A stretch of 37,551 nucleotides of DNA from Opitutia bacterium (GTDB taxonomy: Bacteria > Verrucomicrobiota > Verrucomicrobiia > Opitutales > Seribacteraceae), in the NCBI GenBank assembly GCA_002730975.1, contig PCBO01000041.1, forward strand, positions 1-37,551. Direction: 5' to 3'. The notes beneath the pieces were generated by a model. That model was not told the DNA's origin. It was given only the letters and a program-made list of their open reading frames with translations, and did no database searches. The translations under genes and the position numbers were made by a program. Positions 35,252-37,551 of the stretch are shown here, piece after piece; position 1 is the first letter of the stretch; each line of letters opens with the position of its first letter.

Positions 35252-36673
35252 CTAAAAGGGACCTCTTCTCGGGGGGGCGGGGTCCATCGCAAGAACAGAG
35301 GCGTCGAAACAGGCTTTCATGAGGCGCAATTTACGATCTTTTTCAGAGGCATCGCCCCAGAGGTTATGGAACTCGCCAGGATCGACACAGAGATCATAGA
35401 GTTCTCCCTGTTCCGTACCGTGGTAGACAATGATTTTTTCCGATTCGGTTCGCAACATGGTACCATAAGCATTCTTATGGGTCCAGGCATTGTAATATTC
35501 GGAATAGACATGAGGGCGGATGGAAAAAGAATCGGTCTCGCCTCGGAGCACTGGAAGAAGAGAAGTGCCTTGCATGCGTTCCAGTATAGGCAAACCTGCG
35601 GCATCGAGAAAGGTAGGGGCGAGATCGACAAGCTCGACGAGACCCTCGGCCCGAATGTTTTGACGAACGTCACCGGCAGGCCAACGAATGAAGAGCGGCA
35701 CACGGACAGCGCAATCATAGAAGTGAGGACCTTTGAAATAAATTCCGTGGTCACCTAGCATTTCACCATGATCCGACATGAAGACAACAAGAGTGTCGTC
35801 CGCCTGCCCGGTTTCATCAAGGGCTTCAAGAATGCGCCCGAACTGGTCGTCGATCAGCTCCACCATGGCCATGTAGGCGGCATAAACAAGGCGGTGATCG
35901 GATTCGCTCATGGCCCCTGAGTGAAACTCTCCCGGACTGTTGTGAGCCCACTCCCGGTCGAGTTGCTGGAAACTGGTTTGGCGAGCCTGTTCGGTGGCAG
36001 ACACCTTGGGCAAAGGCATTTTCTCGGTATCATAGCGAGCCAAGTATTCGGGGGGAGGATCAAAAGGGTGATGAGGATCGAAGCAATTGAAACTAAAGAA
36101 CCAGGGACGTTCGGAATTGGCCCGAACAAACTCGACCGTCTTCTCGGCGCACCAAGTGGTCTGGTGGTACTCGGCGGGCGGTCCCTCAAGCACATAGGGA
36201 GAAACTTCGCCGCCATACATGTCCTCCCAAGTCTTGCCCTTCTCGGCAAGCCACTGAGTATAGGCGTTTTCGGGCCAGTCTGGTTGGGGATGATGGGACC
36301 AATGAAAATCATCGTAGCCATCGTCCGTCCGGTCTTCCACCTTGCCATCCGAACAGGAAGCCAGATGGAGCTTGCCCGCCAAACCGCAATGATAACCGGC
36401 CTCGGCGAAAAGTTTGGTCACAAGTACCTCGTCGGAAGGAATTGATTGCCCATTCTGTCGGCAACGAGTGGTTCGAGGATAACGGCCCGTCAAAAAAGAC
36501 GCCCGACTGGGAGCGCAAACGGGGCTTTGGCAAAAGGCATTTTTAAAAGCTACGCCATCGCCAATGAATCGATCGAGGTTAGGCGTTCGGGCAGAGAGAT
36601 TCCCTAAGGCGCGAACCGTGTCGAAGCGCTGTTGGTCCGTGCAAATCCATAAAATGTTGGGCCTGTTGGACAT
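35252..36673 (-). CDS. Sulfatase (family S1), no signal peptide
   Basis: A 473-residue type I sulfatase from ATG 36673. PNILWICTDQQRFD supplies the N-terminal metal aspartate. The formylglycine motif is CAPSR with C53, GKLHLASC follows, and FMSDHGEMLGDHGIYFKGPHFYD is the second metal/sulfate site. It cleaves sulfate esters. No secretion signal is visible, so it is either cytoplasmic and acts on imported sulfated oligosaccharides, or uses another route. It has the canonical C-x-P-S-R, unlike the C-x-A-S-R of the sulfatase at 14266. It converges with tdk four bases away and diverges from the stress-protein gene over 96 bases. Confidence 0.93.
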   Translation of the reverse strand: MSNRPNILWICTDQQRFDTVRALGNLSARTPNLDRFIGDGVAFKNAFCQSPVCAPSRASFLTGRYPRTTRCRQNGQSIPSDEVLVTKLFAEAGYHCGLAGKLHLASCSDGKVEDRTDDGYDDFHWSHHPQPDWPENAYTQWLAEKGKTWEDMYGGEVSPYVLEGPPAEYHQTTWCAEKTVEFVRANSERPWFFSFNCFDPHHPFDPPPEYLARYDTEKMPLPKVSATEQARQTSFQQLDREWAHNSPGEFHSGAMSESDHRLVYAAYMAMVELIDDQFGRILEALDETGQADDTLVVFMSDHGEMLGDHGIYFKGPHFYDCAVRVPLFIRWPAGDVRQNIRAEGLVELVDLAPTFLDAAGLPILERMQGTSLLPVLRGETDSFSIRPHVYSEYYNAWTHKNAYGTMLRTESEKIIVYHGTEQGELYDLCVDPGEFHNLWGDASEKDRKLRLMKACFDASVLAMDPAPPRRGPF

Positions 36674-36769
36674 CAACTATCAAAAAAGCCTTATGTGAAC
36701 TAAGAGCAAGCGCCTTATAGTGTTGCAACTGTTCAAGTTCTCATTTCAAAAGAATAAATCACCTATTGA
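36674..36769. promoter_or_regulatory. Divergent intergenic region, sulfatase and stress-protein genes
   Basis: This 96-base AT-rich region separates two divergent starts and should carry both promoters. No clear palindrome, riboswitch or terminator was seen. A TTGCAACTG stretch at 36723 could be part of a -35 element, but this is weak. Confidence 0.3.
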
Positions 36770-37551
36770 ATGAGCACAGTTGATCAATTCGAAAGCGTCT
36801 TCAAAGCCGCAGCCAAGACGACCTACCTCCACGAGGCTCCCTCCTTGGGCAAGGTACTTCTGGTGACCGATCTTGACGATTCACAAGCTGCCCTATACCT
36901 GCAAACTGTCAGAAAGTTTCTCAGCGAAATTTTGCCAGAGAATGATACGGATTGGATAGCTCTTAACAAGAACGACTACGGAACCGTGAAGGATCTTTTG
37001 GCAAATGTGGAACAACACAAACCGGAACTTCTAGTTACTTACCGCAACCTACGCAGCGAGGCTTGGCGGTGGCCATACAGCCTCGGCGAATACCTAGACG
37101 TTCTGACTCAGGTCACGAGCACGCCTGTGCTGGTCCTTCCTCACCCCGACCGAGACGACAGCGCGGAACTACTCGCCAAACCACCAAGGAAGGTGATGGC
37201 GGTATCAGGCCATCTTTGCGGAGAAGGCAGCCTCGTTCAATATGCCGCCGCATTCACCCCCAAGGGAGGAAAACTTCTGCTTAGTCATATCGAAGACGAA
37301 TCGACTCTCAATCGATATCTCGAAGCCATTGGTAAGATTCCCGAGATCGACACCGAGGTGGCGAAAGAAAGTATTCTCACACGCCTATTAAAGGATGCAA
37401 AAGACTTTTCCGAAGCCGCCCGAAGCGGTTTGGAGAAAGCCAATCATGGAATCGAAGTGAAAGGTGCGGCCAAGGTCGGTCGACGACTGGAAGACTATAG
37501 ACGCCAAATCGAGGAAGATCACGTCGACCTGCTCGTAATGCACGCCAAGGA
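36770..37551 (+). CDS. Tandem universal-stress-protein (Usp) domains, 3' end outside the window
   Basis: From ATG 36770 an open frame runs 260 codons to the window edge with no stop. The first domain (about 20-120) opens with GKVLLVTDLDDSQAALYLQTV and ends with TPVLVLPHPD. The second opens with RKVMAVSGHLCGEGSLVQYAA and includes KLLLSHIEDEST and HVDLLVMHAK near the edge, which is the usual late strand of Usp domains. Tandem Usp proteins bind ATP or act in stress signalling. The exact role is not inferable. Full length is unknown because the gene is cut. Confidence 0.8.
   Translation, partial: MSTVDQFESVFKAAAKTTYLHEAPSLGKVLLVTDLDDSQAALYLQTVRKFLSEILPENDTDWIALNKNDYGTVKDLLANVEQHKPELLVTYRNLRSEAWRWPYSLGEYLDVLTQVTSTPVLVLPHPDRDDSAELLAKPPRKVMAVSGHLCGEGSLVQYAAAFTPKGGKLLLSHIEDESTLNRYLEAIGKIPEIDTEVAKESILTRLLKDAKDFSEAARSGLEKANHGIEVKGAAKVGRRLEDYRRQIEEDHVDLLVMHAK

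Overview
The window looks like a chromosomal segment of a member of the Verrucomicrobiota (PVC group), probably a marine or polysaccharide-degrading lineage. This is inferred from gene content: two formylglycine-dependent sulfatases, secreted PQQ-type beta-propeller proteins (one carrying a LamG domain), a secreted cyclase-repeat protein, a bacterial SUI1/eIF1 homologue, an E. coli-like thymidine kinase, and weak or absent Shine-Dalgarno sequences before most genes. No rRNA, tRNA, CRISPR array, insertion sequence or prophage gene was found.

Layout. (1) 1-6906 is an AT-rich surface-glycan cluster, all on +: a pyruvyltransferase/methyltransferase fusion, a polysaccharide deacetylase and three glycosyltransferases (GT4, GT2, GT4). 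It ends at a good rho-independent terminator at 7007-7034. (2) 7200-14191 is mixed: a coiled-coil protein, a YbdG-like MscS channel, a HlyD-type adaptor paired with a secreted cyclase-repeat protein, an acylphosphatase, an acidic protein of unknown function, and what looks like a broken lipoprotein gene. (3) 14266-21314 is a more GC-rich secreted block: sulfatase, a 1298-residue PQQ-propeller/LamG protein and an S41 peptidase. (4) 21356-23246 is a very compact chain of overlapping genes: a probable 24-codon small gene with a perfect AAGGAGG, a DUF4177 protein, YidD, a TM2 protein and a glycerate-dehydrogenase-like enzyme. (5) 23431-26635 holds a secreted PQQ propeller (-), a TIM-barrel sugar isomerase (+) and a secreted DUF362-like protein (-). 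(6) 26660-32556 is the information-processing block: a TPR lipoprotein, dnaG, rpoD and tatA. (7) 32558-37551 holds SUI1 with a small upstream gene (-), a HemY-like oxidase with overlapping tdk (+), a second sulfatase (-), and a tandem universal-stress protein cut by the window edge (+).

How they work together. The sulfatases, propellers, peptidase and sugar-processing enzymes fit breakdown of sulfated polysaccharide. The left cluster builds a surface glycan. The dnaG-rpoD pair is a version of the macromolecular-synthesis operon with a TPR lipoprotein upstream where rpsU sits in enterobacteria.

The most unusual points are: a DnaG whose zinc-finger has lost three of four ligands; a 146-nt out-of-frame overlap between dnaG and rpoD, inside which DnaG ends in QEDLF, a match to the beta-clamp-binding pentapeptide; a long Lys/Ala/Thr-rich tail on RpoD; and the small-gene-headed overlapping operon. 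Several convergent gene pairs abut or overlap by a few bases, leaving no room for a conventional terminator.
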